Notes under the pieces: generated by a model
Seen by the model: the letters and a program-made list of their open reading frames with translations, nothing else
Told to the model about the DNA's origin: nothing
The model's database searches: none
Origin: Clostridium sp. DSM 17811
Lineage (GTDB): Bacteria; Bacillota; Clostridia; Clostridiales; Clostridiaceae
Direction of reading: 5' to 3'
Assembly (NCBI RefSeq): GCF_018861905.1
Contig: NZ_JAHLDU010000012.1
Location: forward strand, 62,001-126,000
Length of the DNA: 64,000 nucleotides
Made by a program: the position numbers and the translations under genes
In this document: piece by piece, positions 9,013 through 18,380 of the stretch
Numbering within the stretch: the stretch's first letter is position 1
Layout: every line of letters starts with the position of its first letter

Positions 9013-9363
9013 ATGTTATTTTAACCCCTTTCTGCAATTCGTACATCAATATTATATTTTTAAAACCTTTTAAAATTGAAATATTAAATCATTACACTAT
9101 AATTATACATGGAAGTACATTGTTTTACCATATTTTTTACAAAATTAGGTTTTATTGCAGCAAATATGTTTTTTTTGCTTTACAATATAATATAGTAATT
9201 TAAAATATACATTTGAGAAAATAATATGAATTTATTTTTAATCGGATAGATATCATCATCATTGTTGCTTTGCTTATTTAAACGTCTAATAAAGCCGGTC
9301 GCCAACATATATTCAGATCTATTAAATGGCAATTTCGTGTATTTAAACTAAAGCATGTTATCA
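9013..9363. other. Intergenic stretch, no gene seen
   Basis: AT-rich spacer carrying the presumed promoter of the membrane module; I see no open frame or hairpin worth naming. Confidence 0.5.
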
Positions 9364-10662
9364 TCAATAATATCGGGTTTGTTTAAGAGCTTTCTGTTCC
9401 GAATCTTTCTCATGTTCTCTCTTTCCAAATAATTCATCTTTCCTCGCTACTGTTGGGTCAAACCAATCGGCCTTTTTGTTTCCCCAATCAATCTGCGCAG
9501 CAGTTTCATCATTCATATCTTCGATTAACTCCAAAGCTGAAATATAAGCTCTAATTTTACAAGCTACATCATAGTCCTGTGCAATGTTCGTTAGAGCAAT
9601 CGTTCGTTCAACTTCGGTGTTATAGCGAATGCGGTGTTCTTCCCGCAACCGTTCCTCTTCTTCTCGTTTACGTTGGGCTTCCTCTTGCACTTCTCGATCA
9701 ATGCGAACTACTTCGGACTCTGCATAAAGTTCTATCAACATTTCACCTAGCCTAGATTCAATATTAACAATATCTGTATCTCTGAAATATTTGCTTTTAC
9801 GAATAGTAATTCTTAATCGACTGTTAAAGACATAATCATATTTACGAATCTTGGGTTCTGAAGCCCAACTATGATGGCGTTTTGCATCTTCATATATTAA
9901 TAATTCCTTGGCTTCTTCCCTAGTCATTTCATGCTTAATTTGATCTTGAGATTCAATCACTACAATTTTAACATTTTCATTTCTAATATTAAATGAAAGA
10001 TCATCATTAACGGAGCCTCCCAGATATTCTATCTGTCGAGAAAGTGCATCCATTATTCCAAATACACGTGGCAGAGTCTCACAAGAAATAACACCTGCTA
10101 GGAATGGTGGTCGATTTGAAAAATTATTGAAATTTCTTTGTGCTTCCTTGTTTTTTATGTCTTTTTTATTCCATTCTTTAATTACAGACTTGTACGCTAT
10201 TATTTTTTTATGCAGACGCATATTTCCCACCGGCATTTGGGTTTGCTGAGCAGTCAGTAGTACTTTTTGTTGCTCACTTTCTGTTAAAAAAGATAATGGT
10301 TGTAGTAGTGTTTCTATTGATTTGACACTCTCAAAGATTTTCACTCCTTTTTCAGTAATTACTTTTGTAACAGGGAATGGTATTTTTTTAACTGAACGTT
10401 TGGTGTGTTTTGGCATAATATTTGTAGGAAGTATAACTTCATTAAGTGAAGAACTAGGCAAAGATATTTTAATAACTGGTTTTCCAAAGCTCAATTTAGT
10501 CCAATATCCTGATGGTGGAATAGGTATTTCTGTCTCTTTACAAAGCTTAAGCATCTCAGCGTATGGAACATTATATTTCTTGGCAACACCGGATGCTGAA
10601 ATATCCCATATTTCACTGTACAAAAGCTCTCTACTTATTTTAATGAATTGATCTTCAGTCAT
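9364..10662 (-). CDS. Helix-turn-helix protein with long coiled-coil region, unknown function
   Basis: 432 residues from the ATG at 10662, which follows GAGGG at six bases; an in-frame start 6 codons upstream has no site. The N-terminus (about residues 1-60, with SGVAKKYNVPYAEMLKLCKE...PPSGYWTKLSFGKP) matches a widespread domain of unknown function that resembles a helix-turn-helix followed by GYW. The C-terminal third contains a highly charged helix (EVQEEAQRKREEEERLREEHR). The upstream 111-aa gene may be a partner. Function unknown. Confidence 0.65.
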   Translation of the reverse strand: MTEDQFIKISRELLYSEIWDISASGVAKKYNVPYAEMLKLCKETEIPIPPSGYWTKLSFGKPVIKISLPSSSLNEVILPTNIMPKHTKRSVKKIPFPVTKVITEKGVKIFESVKSIETLLQPLSFLTESEQQKVLLTAQQTQMPVGNMRLHKKIIAYKSVIKEWNKKDIKNKEAQRNFNNFSNRPPFLAGVISCETLPRVFGIMDALSRQIEYLGGSVNDDLSFNIRNENVKIVVIESQDQIKHEMTREEAKELLIYEDAKRHHSWASEPKIRKYDYVFNSRLRITIRKSKYFRDTDIVNIESRLGEMLIELYAESEVVRIDREVQEEAQRKREEEERLREEHRIRYNTEVERTIALTNIAQDYDVACKIRAYISALELIEDMNDETAAQIDWGNKKADWFDPTVARKDELFGKREHEKDSEQKALKQTRYY

Positions 10663-10765
10663 AGCAATCCCTCTTTTCATTAATTTCTTCAGTTTTCAAA
10701 TAGAGTATTAGTAGCTCATATATCTTTCTCTTTATAATCAAGCGAAAACGCGTATTCGAATAATT

Positions 10766-11101
10766 TCAAATCTCTTGTTCCTCGTTTTCGCTTAATATAA
10801 AAAGTAGGTCTTTTTTCATTTCTTGAAATTTAGTAATAATTGTATCAAGGCTCTTTTCTATATTTTGAACCTGAACTTCTGATATTTTTCCATGCTTATA
10901 AGCAATCAATCGTTCATCAATGATTTGGTAGCTCCAACTGTCTGCATATTTATCTTCATTATGTATAGCAAATCCAATCGGTAGCAAGTAATTTCTCATA
11001 CCAATGCTTACTGCCATTGGTGCTATTCCAAGATAATCAGCTGCAATCTTGCATGTTATTTTATGGATATTTCTTATTTCCTCATCAGTATATTTCACCA
11101 T
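10766..11101 (-). CDS. Small putative DNA-binding protein (111 aa)
   Basis: The N-terminal half (KITCKIAADYLGIAPMAVSIGMRNYLLPIGFAI) resembles the wing-containing helix-turn-helix of phage excisionases and small regulators; the C-terminal half is helical and acidic. The ATG at 11101 has GGAGG eight bases upstream; a GTG three codons earlier overlaps the site and is rejected. It sits just outside the prophage recombinase, close to the probable left attachment site. Confidence 0.55.
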   Translation of the reverse strand: MVKYTDEEIRNIHKITCKIAADYLGIAPMAVSIGMRNYLLPIGFAIHNEDKYADSWSYQIIDERLIAYKHGKISEVQVQNIEKSLDTIITKFQEMKKDLLFILSENEEQEI

Positions 11102-11240
11102 ATATTTCACCTCCAGTCTTTTCTATTTATTATAGATTTCTTAGAACATTTTTTCTATTAATAAAAATTATATACCTTATTCTATTTAAATGAAATAAAG
11201 TATATAATTCTTAATACTAATTAATCAAATTAAATATAAA

Positions 11241-11288
11241 TAAAAAAACATCCGTAAAGTAAGCATATTGGCTAACCTCGCGGATGTT
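11241..11288 (-). terminator. Intrinsic terminator after the prophage recombinases
   Basis: Minus strand AACATCCG...CGGATGTT stem followed by TTTTTTATTT. It closes the recombinase operon and marks the left limit of recognisable prophage transcription. Confidence 0.85.
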
Positions 11289-11297
11289 CAACAATTC

Positions 11298-12887
11298 TCA
11301 TATATTCCACTCCAATTCCATACCATCCTTAAAAACAAAAGTTACTTTATCCTCCGAATTCACCAATACTTTTTCAATGGTTGCATTCCAAAGTTCCTCA
11401 TCAAACTCTGATACTAACACATCTCTTTGCTCAAGTTCTTTAATAAAAGTTAGAGTGCTCTCACGCTTAGCACTTCGCTCAAGACGTTTATTATTTATTT
11501 CATTAAGTCCCTTTTTTACATTTTCATAACGCTCTGCAAGTGTTGTGTATCTCTCTTCATATTTTGCTTGGTCTAAAGCGCTGTGTGCATTTTCCTCAAC
11601 ACACTTTTGGAGAAGTTCAGTAACCACATCCATTTCACTATGTAGCTTTACCCTCTCCTTATCAAACTTTGAAGTATCGGTCAAGGCTTGAATTATAGCT
11701 TCATAGCCTTGTAATATTTCTTCTTTATTTGCAAGTAGGCTATTAAAAGCATCAGGGAAGGCTTGTTTTAAGGTATCCTCGTAAAGATGAGGTGTGCTAC
11801 ACTTTTCATTATTTTTGAATTTAGAATTGCACTGCCATATAACCCTTCGGTATTTACTGGTGGAGTGCCACACCTTACTCCCATAGAAGCTACCGCACTC
11901 CCCACATACTATTCTGCCTGAAAAACATCCTCCGCCTGTTTTGTAACCTTTGACATTTTTACGTTTTTTAAGCTCATGCTGAACCAGATCAAACACCTCT
12001 GGAGTAATAATTGCAGGATGGCTATTTTCAACATAATACTGTGGAATTTCTCCCTCATTAATTTTCTTTTTCTTGGTAAGAAAGTCCACCGTAAAGCTTT
12101 TTTGTAGCATAGCGTCACCTTTATACTTTTCATTTTTGAGAATACTCAGTACTGTGCTTTGTTGCCAAACTTCCTTCCCAGCGGGAGTTAGGATTTTATT
12201 TGTCGTTAAATGCCTTGCAATTCCTGCTGGTGTCCTACCCTCAAGGAACAGTCTGCAAATCAATCTAACAACCACCGCTTCCTTTTCTACAATTTTAGGT
12301 AATCCATTTCCACCCTTTTCATAGCCGAGAAACTGTTTATAAGGCAGGTTGACTTTACCATCTGCAAACCGTTTTCTCTGCCCCCAAGTAACATTTTCAC
12401 TTATTGATCTAGATTCTTCTTGAGCTAAGCTAGACATTATCGTAATAAGTAATTCCCCCTTGCTATCCAGCGTATATATATTTTCCTTTTCGAAATATAC
12501 CTCTACACCTTTTTCCTTAAGTTGCCTAACTGTGGTAAGGCTATCAACGGTATTCCTAGCAAAACGACTAACTGACTTGGTTATTATAAGGTCAATCTTA
12601 CCATCTAGCCCATCAGATATCATTCTATTAAACCCATCACGTTTTTTTATGCTGGTTGCTGAAATCCCAGCATCGGTGTAGACTTCAACAAAAGTCCAAG
12701 CAGGGTTTGACTTAATATGCCTTGTATAATAGTCCATCTGGGCATCAAAGCTTGAGAGTTGCTCATCATTATCTGTAGAAACCCTTGCATAAGCAGCTAC
12801 CCGTTTCATGATGGGTGCTCCTATAGTTACTGTTGCAAAACGACCAGTTGTTGGTGGTATTACTGTTACTGCTCTTGCTACTGTCAA
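11298..12887 (-). CDS. Large serine recombinase (phage integrase), 529 aa
   Basis: N-terminal resolvase domain with YARVSTD (catalytic S37) and the SRFARNT segment; recombinase domain in the middle (about 190-300); zinc ribbon CGEC...C..C near 345-385; then a coiled-coil region and a C-terminal strand. The start is a TTG at 12887, supported by GGGAGGAG upstream; the previous gene's stop is 2 bases away. Such enzymes integrate and excise phage genomes between attP and attB without a DNA repair step. It forms a tandem pair with the next recombinase, so either or both may be required. Confidence 0.92.
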   Translation of the reverse strand: MTVARAVTVIPPTTGRFATVTIGAPIMKRVAAYARVSTDNDEQLSSFDAQMDYYTRHIKSNPAWTFVEVYTDAGISATSIKKRDGFNRMISDGLDGKIDLIITKSVSRFARNTVDSLTTVRQLKEKGVEVYFEKENIYTLDSKGELLITIMSSLAQEESRSISENVTWGQRKRFADGKVNLPYKQFLGYEKGGNGLPKIVEKEAVVVRLICRLFLEGRTPAGIARHLTTNKILTPAGKEVWQQSTVLSILKNEKYKGDAMLQKSFTVDFLTKKKKINEGEIPQYYVENSHPAIITPEVFDLVQHELKKRKNVKGYKTGGGCFSGRIVCGECGSFYGSKVWHSTSKYRRVIWQCNSKFKNNEKCSTPHLYEDTLKQAFPDAFNSLLANKEEILQGYEAIIQALTDTSKFDKERVKLHSEMDVVTELLQKCVEENAHSALDQAKYEERYTTLAERYENVKKGLNEINNKRLERSAKRESTLTFIKELEQRDVLVSEFDEELWNATIEKVLVNSEDKVTFVFKDGMELEWNI

Positions 12888-12889
12888 GA

Positions 12890-14194
12890 CTAACTCCTCC
12901 CTTCTAATTTTTTAAGACTGCTTTCCCTTGCCTTTTGACGTGCTTCCACACTCCAGCTCTCACTTCGTGATTTATAACTCCAATCCTTTTTCACAATGCT
13001 CCCATCATGGAAAACAAATAACAAAACGTTAGGCTCAGGTACTTGTATTTCCTTTATTCTCTGATTAAGGTGATCTTCATCAAACTCCGTAAGTTCTAAA
13101 ACTTCATTTGTTAATGATATCAAAATATCCTCTGGTATTTGTTTGGAAGGGCAGCTATCCTTTCCGTATTTTAAATAAGTGGGACAGCTCCATGAATTCT
13201 TTCCTTGTCTATTTTTATGTTTATAATTTTTTCCACATATACCGCATACAATTTTACCAGTGAAAGGATAATTTCCACTTTCTTTTCTTCCAAAATACCG
13301 CTCACTGCTTTTGCTGATAATCTCCTGTGCTCTTTTAAAGATTGTATTATCAATAATGGCTGGATGGGTACCTTCTGCATAATATTGGGCCAGATTACCT
13401 TTGTTCCAAACTAAGGTTTTTGTTAAATGGTCCTTTACGTACTTTTTCTGAAGTAGAGCGTTCCCTGTATATTTTTCGTTTTTAATAATATCAACGACTC
13501 TCTCTGAGTTCCAAATGCCACCTCTTACTTTTGTTATACCCATAGCTCTCAGCTTCTTGGCAATTAAAGTACAGCCCGTACCATTTATGTAATCTTTAAA
13601 AATCATACGGACAATTTCTGCCTCCGACCTCTCAATTTCAATTTTCCCCTTTTCAATTCGATATCCATAAATAAACCGTAAGTTTACAAGTTTTCCCTCA
13701 GCAAAATCCTTACGAATACGCCACTTGCAGTTTTCACTGACTGATCTACTTTCCTCTTGCGCAAAAGAAGCGAGGATAGTAAGCATAAGCTCACCATCCC
13801 CGCTAAGACTGTGTATATTCTCCTTTTCAAAATAAACATCCATATTCATTGCCTTCAACTCTCGTACCGTTTCCAACATAGTAACCGTGTTCCTTGTTAG
13901 CCTGGAGATAGATTTTGTAATAATCATATCTATTTTACTATTTCTACAGTCATTTAAGAGTCTTTGAAATTCTGGCCTAAGTTCTTTGGTACCTGTAATC
14001 GCTTCATCAGCATAAACTCCTGCATACTCCCAGCCTTTATGCTTTTGTATCAACTCGCTATAATAACTAATTTGTGCTGAAAGAGAATGTAGCATTGCAT
14101 CATTTCCACTTGATACTCTTGCATAAGCTGCTACACGTTTTCTAGCAGGCATTTTTTGTACCGAAGACTCTATTTTTCTAATGTTTCGCGACAT
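12890..14194 (-). CDS. Large serine recombinase, second of the pair, 434 aa
   Basis: Resolvase domain with YARVSS (catalytic S28) and SISRLTRNT; recombinase domain; zinc ribbon CGICG and CPTYL...C; shorter C-terminal part without an extended coiled coil. GGGGGCG precedes the ATG. Its sequence differs clearly from the downstream enzyme, so this is an old pair and not a recent duplication. Tandem pairs are known on several clostridial phages and mobilizable elements, where one may control direction or target choice. Confidence 0.9.
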   Translation of the reverse strand: MSRNIRKIESSVQKMPARKRVAAYARVSSGNDAMLHSLSAQISYYSELIQKHKGWEYAGVYADEAITGTKELRPEFQRLLNDCRNSKIDMIITKSISRLTRNTVTMLETVRELKAMNMDVYFEKENIHSLSGDGELMLTILASFAQEESRSVSENCKWRIRKDFAEGKLVNLRFIYGYRIEKGKIEIERSEAEIVRMIFKDYINGTGCTLIAKKLRAMGITKVRGGIWNSERVVDIIKNEKYTGNALLQKKYVKDHLTKTLVWNKGNLAQYYAEGTHPAIIDNTIFKRAQEIISKSSERYFGRKESGNYPFTGKIVCGICGKNYKHKNRQGKNSWSCPTYLKYGKDSCPSKQIPEDILISLTNEVLELTEFDEDHLNQRIKEIQVPEPNVLLFVFHDGSIVKKDWSYKSRSESWSVEARQKARESSLKKLEGRS

Positions 14195-14258
14195 AAAATC
14201 GCCCCCTTTCAGTTACCTATATTAGCTCTGATTTTGATACATAGCAAGTAAATAAGAG

Positions 14259-14414
14259 TTATAAACCCCCAAAAACAGGCCTATACCTTGTAACAAGCAT
14301 TGAGTCAATTTTACTGTATTCTTGAGCGGTTATTAATTTTCTTGAGATCATAACCTTAGCGATAGCAATGGAAACCCTGTAATTTTTTTCACGTTGAAAC
14401 TGCTGCTGTGTCAT
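14259..14414 (-). CDS. Small SHOCT-like protein upstream of the recombinases (51 aa)
   Basis: A short gene with GAGGAGG seven bases before the ATG at 14414. The product ends IAKVMISRKLITAQEYSKID...YRPVFGGL, the pattern of the short helical C-terminal domain proteins that precede phage serine recombinases in many Firmicutes. It overlaps the upstream zinc-finger gene by 26 bases, so the two are co-transcribed. It may modulate the recombinases; this is inferred from recurring gene order. Confidence 0.7.
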   Translation of the reverse strand: MTQQQFQREKNYRVSIAIAKVMISRKLITAQEYSKIDSMLVTRYRPVFGGL

Positions 14415-14832
14415 TTAAATCCTCCTCTTTTTTAAAACGATATTTTATATAACAGGCATGACCGCAGAATTTGCGGCTCTTGTTGCCATAACTTTCAAAT
14501 TTGTTTCCACACTCTGCACAGCTTAAAGTATAATAAGTTTTCTTAACATGCTCAATGTCATTGGCTTTCCACCACAAGCGGCGGCACTCATCACAGCAGA
14601 ATTTTTTTGGTTTACCCTTTGTCCCCTGTGTTAATGATTTTCCACAATGTTTGCAAGAAGTATATATCTCCTTCTCTGACTTTGGCTTGGTATTTACTGT
14701 CGCCCCTAAATTATTTCGTCTACAATAGGCCTTTACAGTGTTTTCATTAATACCAAGACTTACTATTATCTGCGAATAACTCTTTCCATCTTGCCTCATC
14801 TTCCTTATTTCTTCTTTCTGGTCATTAGTCAT
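14389..14832 (-). CDS. Helix-turn-helix protein with two zinc-binding motifs (147 aa)
   Basis: Residues 1-45 are a sigma-region-4/resolvase-like helix-turn-helix (EEIRKMRQDGKSYSQIIVSLG). It is followed by a first Cys cluster (CKHCGK, CCDECRR) and a second (CAECGN, CGHACYIKYRF). GGAGG precedes the ATG at 14832. A paralogue with the same plan is encoded at 37877-38314. The products probably bind phage DNA or RNA; role unknown. Confidence 0.75.
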   Translation of the reverse strand: MTNDQKEEIRKMRQDGKSYSQIIVSLGINENTVKAYCRRNNLGATVNTKPKSEKEIYTSCKHCGKSLTQGTKGKPKKFCCDECRRLWWKANDIEHVKKTYYTLSCAECGNKFESYGNKSRKFCGHACYIKYRFKKEEDLNDTAAVST

Positions 14833-14902
14833 TATTACACCTCCAACAAAAGTGAGAAATCAAAATAGCCTCTCCCGACATTCATCATGTCCATAAATCA
14901 AA

Positions 14903-15007
14903 TTATTCTTCCTTTAATTTTTTAACTTGCTTTGGATTATTTTCTCCTATTGCATTGGAACCTACCATAACTTTATAAAGGGTTTGTCCACTTCTAATCT
15001 GGGATGG
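14903..15007 (-). pseudogene. Remnant of an endolysin cell-wall-binding (SPOR-like) domain
   Basis: The open stretch after a TAG reads RSGQTLYKVMVGSNAIGENNPKQVKKLKEE and stops. This resembles the end of SPOR-type repeats that follow amidase domains in many clostridial lysins. The amidase gene now stops at 15029, 19 bases before this stretch, so the lysin seems to have lost its wall-binding domain. Confidence 0.4.
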
Positions 15008-15028
15008 CTATTGCTTTGAAGATTTAAT

Positions 15029-15559
15029 TTATTTAATATCTACCACTGAAAGAATGGCTTTTGATATTGCCTTAATAATTTCACTTCTTTTGCTATTGAA
15101 AAGATTATTATCTCCTGTATTATCAATGAACCCAATCTCAACAAGTACCGCTGGGGACTTTGTTTCTCTTAATACATGAAAATTAGCTTCCTTTACTCCC
15201 CTATTTATAAACCCTAATGCAACAAGAGATGTTTGTATCCGCTGTGCTAAAGTCTTTGCCTTTGCTCCTCCATTTAAATACGTATAGATTTCTACTCCCT
15301 TTGCCTTTTCAGGCTGAAAGGCATTTCTGTGAAAAGAAATAAAGTAATCGTATGTGTTTTCATTTTCAAAGTTACTCCTATTTGTAAGGCTAACTGTAAC
15401 ATCCGTAGTTCTTATTTCATGTACAATAACTCCGTTCCTTCTAACTTCTGTTGCTACAGCTCTACCTAAACTCAATACATCATTAGATTCTTTCCTTCCA
15501 TTATAAGAGGCTCCACCATCTTCTCCTCCATGTCCATAATCAAAACATAATTTACTCAT
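15029..15559 (-). CDS. Phage endolysin, N-acetylmuramoyl-L-alanine amidase
   Basis: A 176-residue Amidase_3-type zinc hydrolase that cleaves the bond between muramic acid and the stem peptide. Visible zinc and catalytic motifs: DYGHGGEDGG (His), SFHRNA (His) and VLVEIGFIDN (Glu). The start at 15559 is placed nine bases after AAGGAGG; an ATG two codons earlier is too close to the site. It overlaps the holin gene by 8 bases, the normal lysis-cassette arrangement. No wall-binding domain remains. Confidence 0.9.
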   Translation of the reverse strand: MSKLCFDYGHGGEDGGASYNGRKESNDVLSLGRAVATEVRRNGVIVHEIRTTDVTVSLTNRSNFENENTYDYFISFHRNAFQPEKAKGVEIYTYLNGGAKAKTLAQRIQTSLVALGFINRGVKEANFHVLRETKSPAVLVEIGFIDNTGDNNLFNSKRSEIIKAISKAILSVVDIK

Positions 15560-15962
15560 TATCATTCTCCTCCTTATTAATCTGTTTTAAGATATCCTTT
15601 AACTTCTTTGGTATAGGAAGTCCAATTTTTGCTGAATTTTCTAAAATACTTATACCTTCATTGGAAACGTAGAAAAAAATAACAGCAGTGCGAATTGCAC
15701 TACCGTTTTTGATTAAATGAACATCTACTATATTTGCTATACCAACAAGAAAAAAAATAAGTACCTTTTTAAATATCCCTCTAAAACCAATCTCGCTTGA
15801 TAATCGTCTTTCAACTATTGCCACCATAATCCCTGTAAAATAATCAATAACAACAAAGGTAATCAGTGCATACATAAAACCATCAACCCCTCCTAAAAAC
15901 CAACCACTATACCCACCTATGGTAGCGAATATAGTCTGAACAATATTAATTGAATTTTTCAT
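15552..15962 (-). CDS. Phage holin (TcdE/phage_holin_4 type)
   Basis: 136 residues with about three transmembrane segments (roughly 8-25, 28-52, 65-85) and a charged tail (KKLKDILKQINKEENDNE). The YALITFVVIDYFTGIMVA stretch is typical of this holin family. It permeabilises the membrane so the amidase can reach the wall. Overlaps the amidase start. AGGAGG precedes the ATG. Confidence 0.88.
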   Translation of the reverse strand: MKNSINIVQTIFATIGGYSGWFLGGVDGFMYALITFVVIDYFTGIMVAIVERRLSSEIGFRGIFKKVLIFFLVGIANIVDVHLIKNGSAIRTAVIFFYVSNEGISILENSAKIGLPIPKKLKDILKQINKEENDNE

Positions 15963-15983
15963 TTTTCTTTTCCTCCTCGGTAC

Positions 15984-17264
15984 TTATAAAACTTTTTGTA
16001 TTTGAAAATCATATTGTATTTTCATGGTATTTGTTGCTGTCTTTGTTACTGCTGCAGCTAATAAATTCTGTGCCGCAGGTGGTCCATATAAAATATAAGC
16101 AACTATGCCATACCTATTTGTACCTAATGAACAAAACTCATATATTATATGATTAACATTATCCGCCATTAGTGCATACGCGCAACCATAACTTGAATCT
16201 TGTGGTGTCACAAATAAATTAGTTATATTATTATCGCTATCAAATTCCGCTAACATGTTTTTATATCCATAATACAGTTTTCCACTCCAATACATCAATG
16301 CCCTGTATGGTGAATTACTGTAACTTAGCATATCTTTAATCACTGTCCCATTTGTATAGCTTCCAATATTATATTTTACTATTTTAGAAGCAGAAGTTAT
16401 AAACCACAAAGTATCTGAACTATTTGAACATATACATTTAAACAATTCTGATCCAATTGAGGTAGGTCTTGTGTAAATTGTTGATGAGATTAATGTAGTA
16501 AAGTCAGCGCTGTATTTTTTTATATTTGTTGCATCAAAAGTCCATAAGTTAGATCCATCATGATAATAATTAACATTTCCTACACCTACAAGAATCGCAG
16601 GTGGTGTCCAAGAAACTGGATTCGACATATCTGAATTATATTTTAGACTTTTAGATACATTATAGATATTACCGTTATAATAAAATACAAGATCAGTATA
16701 AATCATGGCTCCATAGGACTCCCATACAGGTCTTATTGAAATTAATGGAGCAAGAATAGAAGAATTCCACCATACCGTCTGAAAAGTTCCGTTCGCTGCA
16801 TTAGTTGGAAAATCAAACACATAATGCAATAGGCCATCATTGTTTACATCCAGAGCTGTTTCTGATAAATTCACTGTTCCTCTCAAACTATCTGTTCCTA
16901 TATAGGAAACATCTTTATTTGCCCAACCTATAACTGTTCCACCCATGTACGGTGTGTCGGGACTTTCTGTTTGCATAGAATCTGTTAATACTAAAACTTG
17001 CCAAGGGGGGATATATCCTACCGAGTCTACCCTTCCTTTTAATTTAGAATAGTAAAAATCCATGTATGCCATTTTAGCAACATAGTTGTTCACTACATTC
17101 TCCGCTTTAGCCTCATAAACTTTTTCACCTGTTACAGCATCAAATAACTCTACCGTCATAATATTAATCATTGGAGCATCTGCAGACTTATATTTTTTCT
17201 TAAACGTTTCAATTCCAGTTATTAAATCTTTATTATACGCAATTGTTTCTCTTAATTTTGTCAA
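15984..17264 (-). CDS. Phage tail/baseplate-associated structural protein (426 aa)
   Basis: Begins with a TTG at 17264 seven bases after GGAGGGAG. The N-terminus (about residues 1-65) looks like a structural attachment domain, and the C-terminal two thirds contain beta-propeller-like repeats (YNGNIYNVSKSL, YYHDGSNLWTFD, KLYYGYKNML). It lies between another tail fibre gene and the holin, the usual place for receptor-binding or fibre proteins. Exact role unassigned. Confidence 0.65.
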   Translation of the reverse strand: MTKLRETIAYNKDLITGIETFKKKYKSADAPMINIMTVELFDAVTGEKVYEAKAENVVNNYVAKMAYMDFYYSKLKGRVDSVGYIPPWQVLVLTDSMQTESPDTPYMGGTVIGWANKDVSYIGTDSLRGTVNLSETALDVNNDGLLHYVFDFPTNAANGTFQTVWWNSSILAPLISIRPVWESYGAMIYTDLVFYYNGNIYNVSKSLKYNSDMSNPVSWTPPAILVGVGNVNYYHDGSNLWTFDATNIKKYSADFTTLISSTIYTRPTSIGSELFKCICSNSSDTLWFITSASKIVKYNIGSYTNGTVIKDMLSYSNSPYRALMYWSGKLYYGYKNMLAEFDSDNNITNLFVTPQDSSYGCAYALMADNVNHIIYEFCSLGTNRYGIVAYILYGPPAAQNLLAAAVTKTATNTMKIQYDFQIQKVL

Positions 17265-17279
17265 CTATCTCCCTCCAAT

Positions 17280-18380
17280 CTATTTATAATTAACCCTTAT
17301 TTTATCAATATTACAAATGTCACCTTTAGCTGCTTGTTCCATATAATAAGCAAACCTTAACTCTTGATAATTTGCTCCCAGCGTTGCCCATTGCGCGGCA
17401 GTTATACCATTTAATACTGAAGCAATCATTCCAGTATTTTTGACGTTACTAATAGCTGATACATCAACAGATATCCAACTACCATTCCATGCCTTCCATG
17501 TAAATCCTTGATCTATACTGCAAACTATTTTTATAACTGATGACCCTGTTAAATTTACAGTTATTACAACTGTATTAATTCCCGCTGGAATTGAATAATC
17601 GCTTGTTTGTATTATAAGTTTTGGTGTGGGAATTCCAGTTGTTCTTGTCCTTAAAACTACTTCACTCAAATTATCTGTCCACATTAATAAACTAGGATTA
17701 GTTAATATGAGTCCATTCCTACTTGAAGGCAATACAGCAATTCCATTAGCTTTCATTATATCCTCAGTTACAGGAGGATCTGCCACTTTAGTCCATGTGC
17801 TTCCATCCCAGCCTTTGAGCCCATTTCCACCATCGTCCATCAAAAATACTTGTGTTATTATTTTGTAAGAGCCCTCTTGAACAATGTAAGACTTACCTCC
17901 CACTACCGTTGGGAAAAATACATAAGACTTTGTAGCTTGAAAGTTGCAAGTTATAGTTCCACTCGACCCTTTTGAAACAAAACTATCTGTACCATTTTTA
18001 GGTATTGCTTGTATAACAAGCACCATGGCATTATCATCATAAAGTGTTAATTCCCACACTAAGTCATTAGAACCATATGAACTATAAGCAGAATTGCCTT
18101 CCCACCTAATTCTAAATACTGGTCTATTATCTTCAACTTCCTTAATCCAATATAAATTGTTATAACTAGCGTCCCTTCTATTAATAAGAAGATGTTCTGT
18201 TGCACTTCCAAACCCTACCCATGAATTACCACTTATATTAATAGCACTCCTTACATTAATATCATTATATATAAAATCGAATCCAATGTTGGGTAGCACA
18301 TTAGTTACATCATCATTATGTGCTCCAAATAAAGTCATACCCGCATTACCCTTAAGCTCCTTAATATTCGGTGAAATCAT
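17280..18380 (-). CDS. Phage tail fibre/tip protein (366 aa)
   Basis: Beta-rich protein with many short hydrophobic strands and no enzyme motif. GGAGG precedes the ATG, which shares bases with the stop region of the upstream tail-tip gene. Its position after the tail-tip lysin/tail protein suggests a fibre or upper baseplate role in host recognition. Confidence 0.6.
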   Translation of the reverse strand: MISPNIKELKGNAGMTLFGAHNDDVTNVLPNIGFDFIYNDINVRSAINISGNSWVGFGSATEHLLINRRDASYNNLYWIKEVEDNRPVFRIRWEGNSAYSSYGSNDLVWELTLYDDNAMVLVIQAIPKNGTDSFVSKGSSGTITCNFQATKSYVFFPTVVGGKSYIVQEGSYKIITQVFLMDDGGNGLKGWDGSTWTKVADPPVTEDIMKANGIAVLPSSRNGLILTNPSLLMWTDNLSEVVLRTRTTGIPTPKLIIQTSDYSIPAGINTVVITVNLTGSSVIKIVCSIDQGFTWKAWNGSWISVDVSAISNVKNTGMIASVLNGITAAQWATLGANYQELRFAYYMEQAAKGDICNIDKIRVNYK

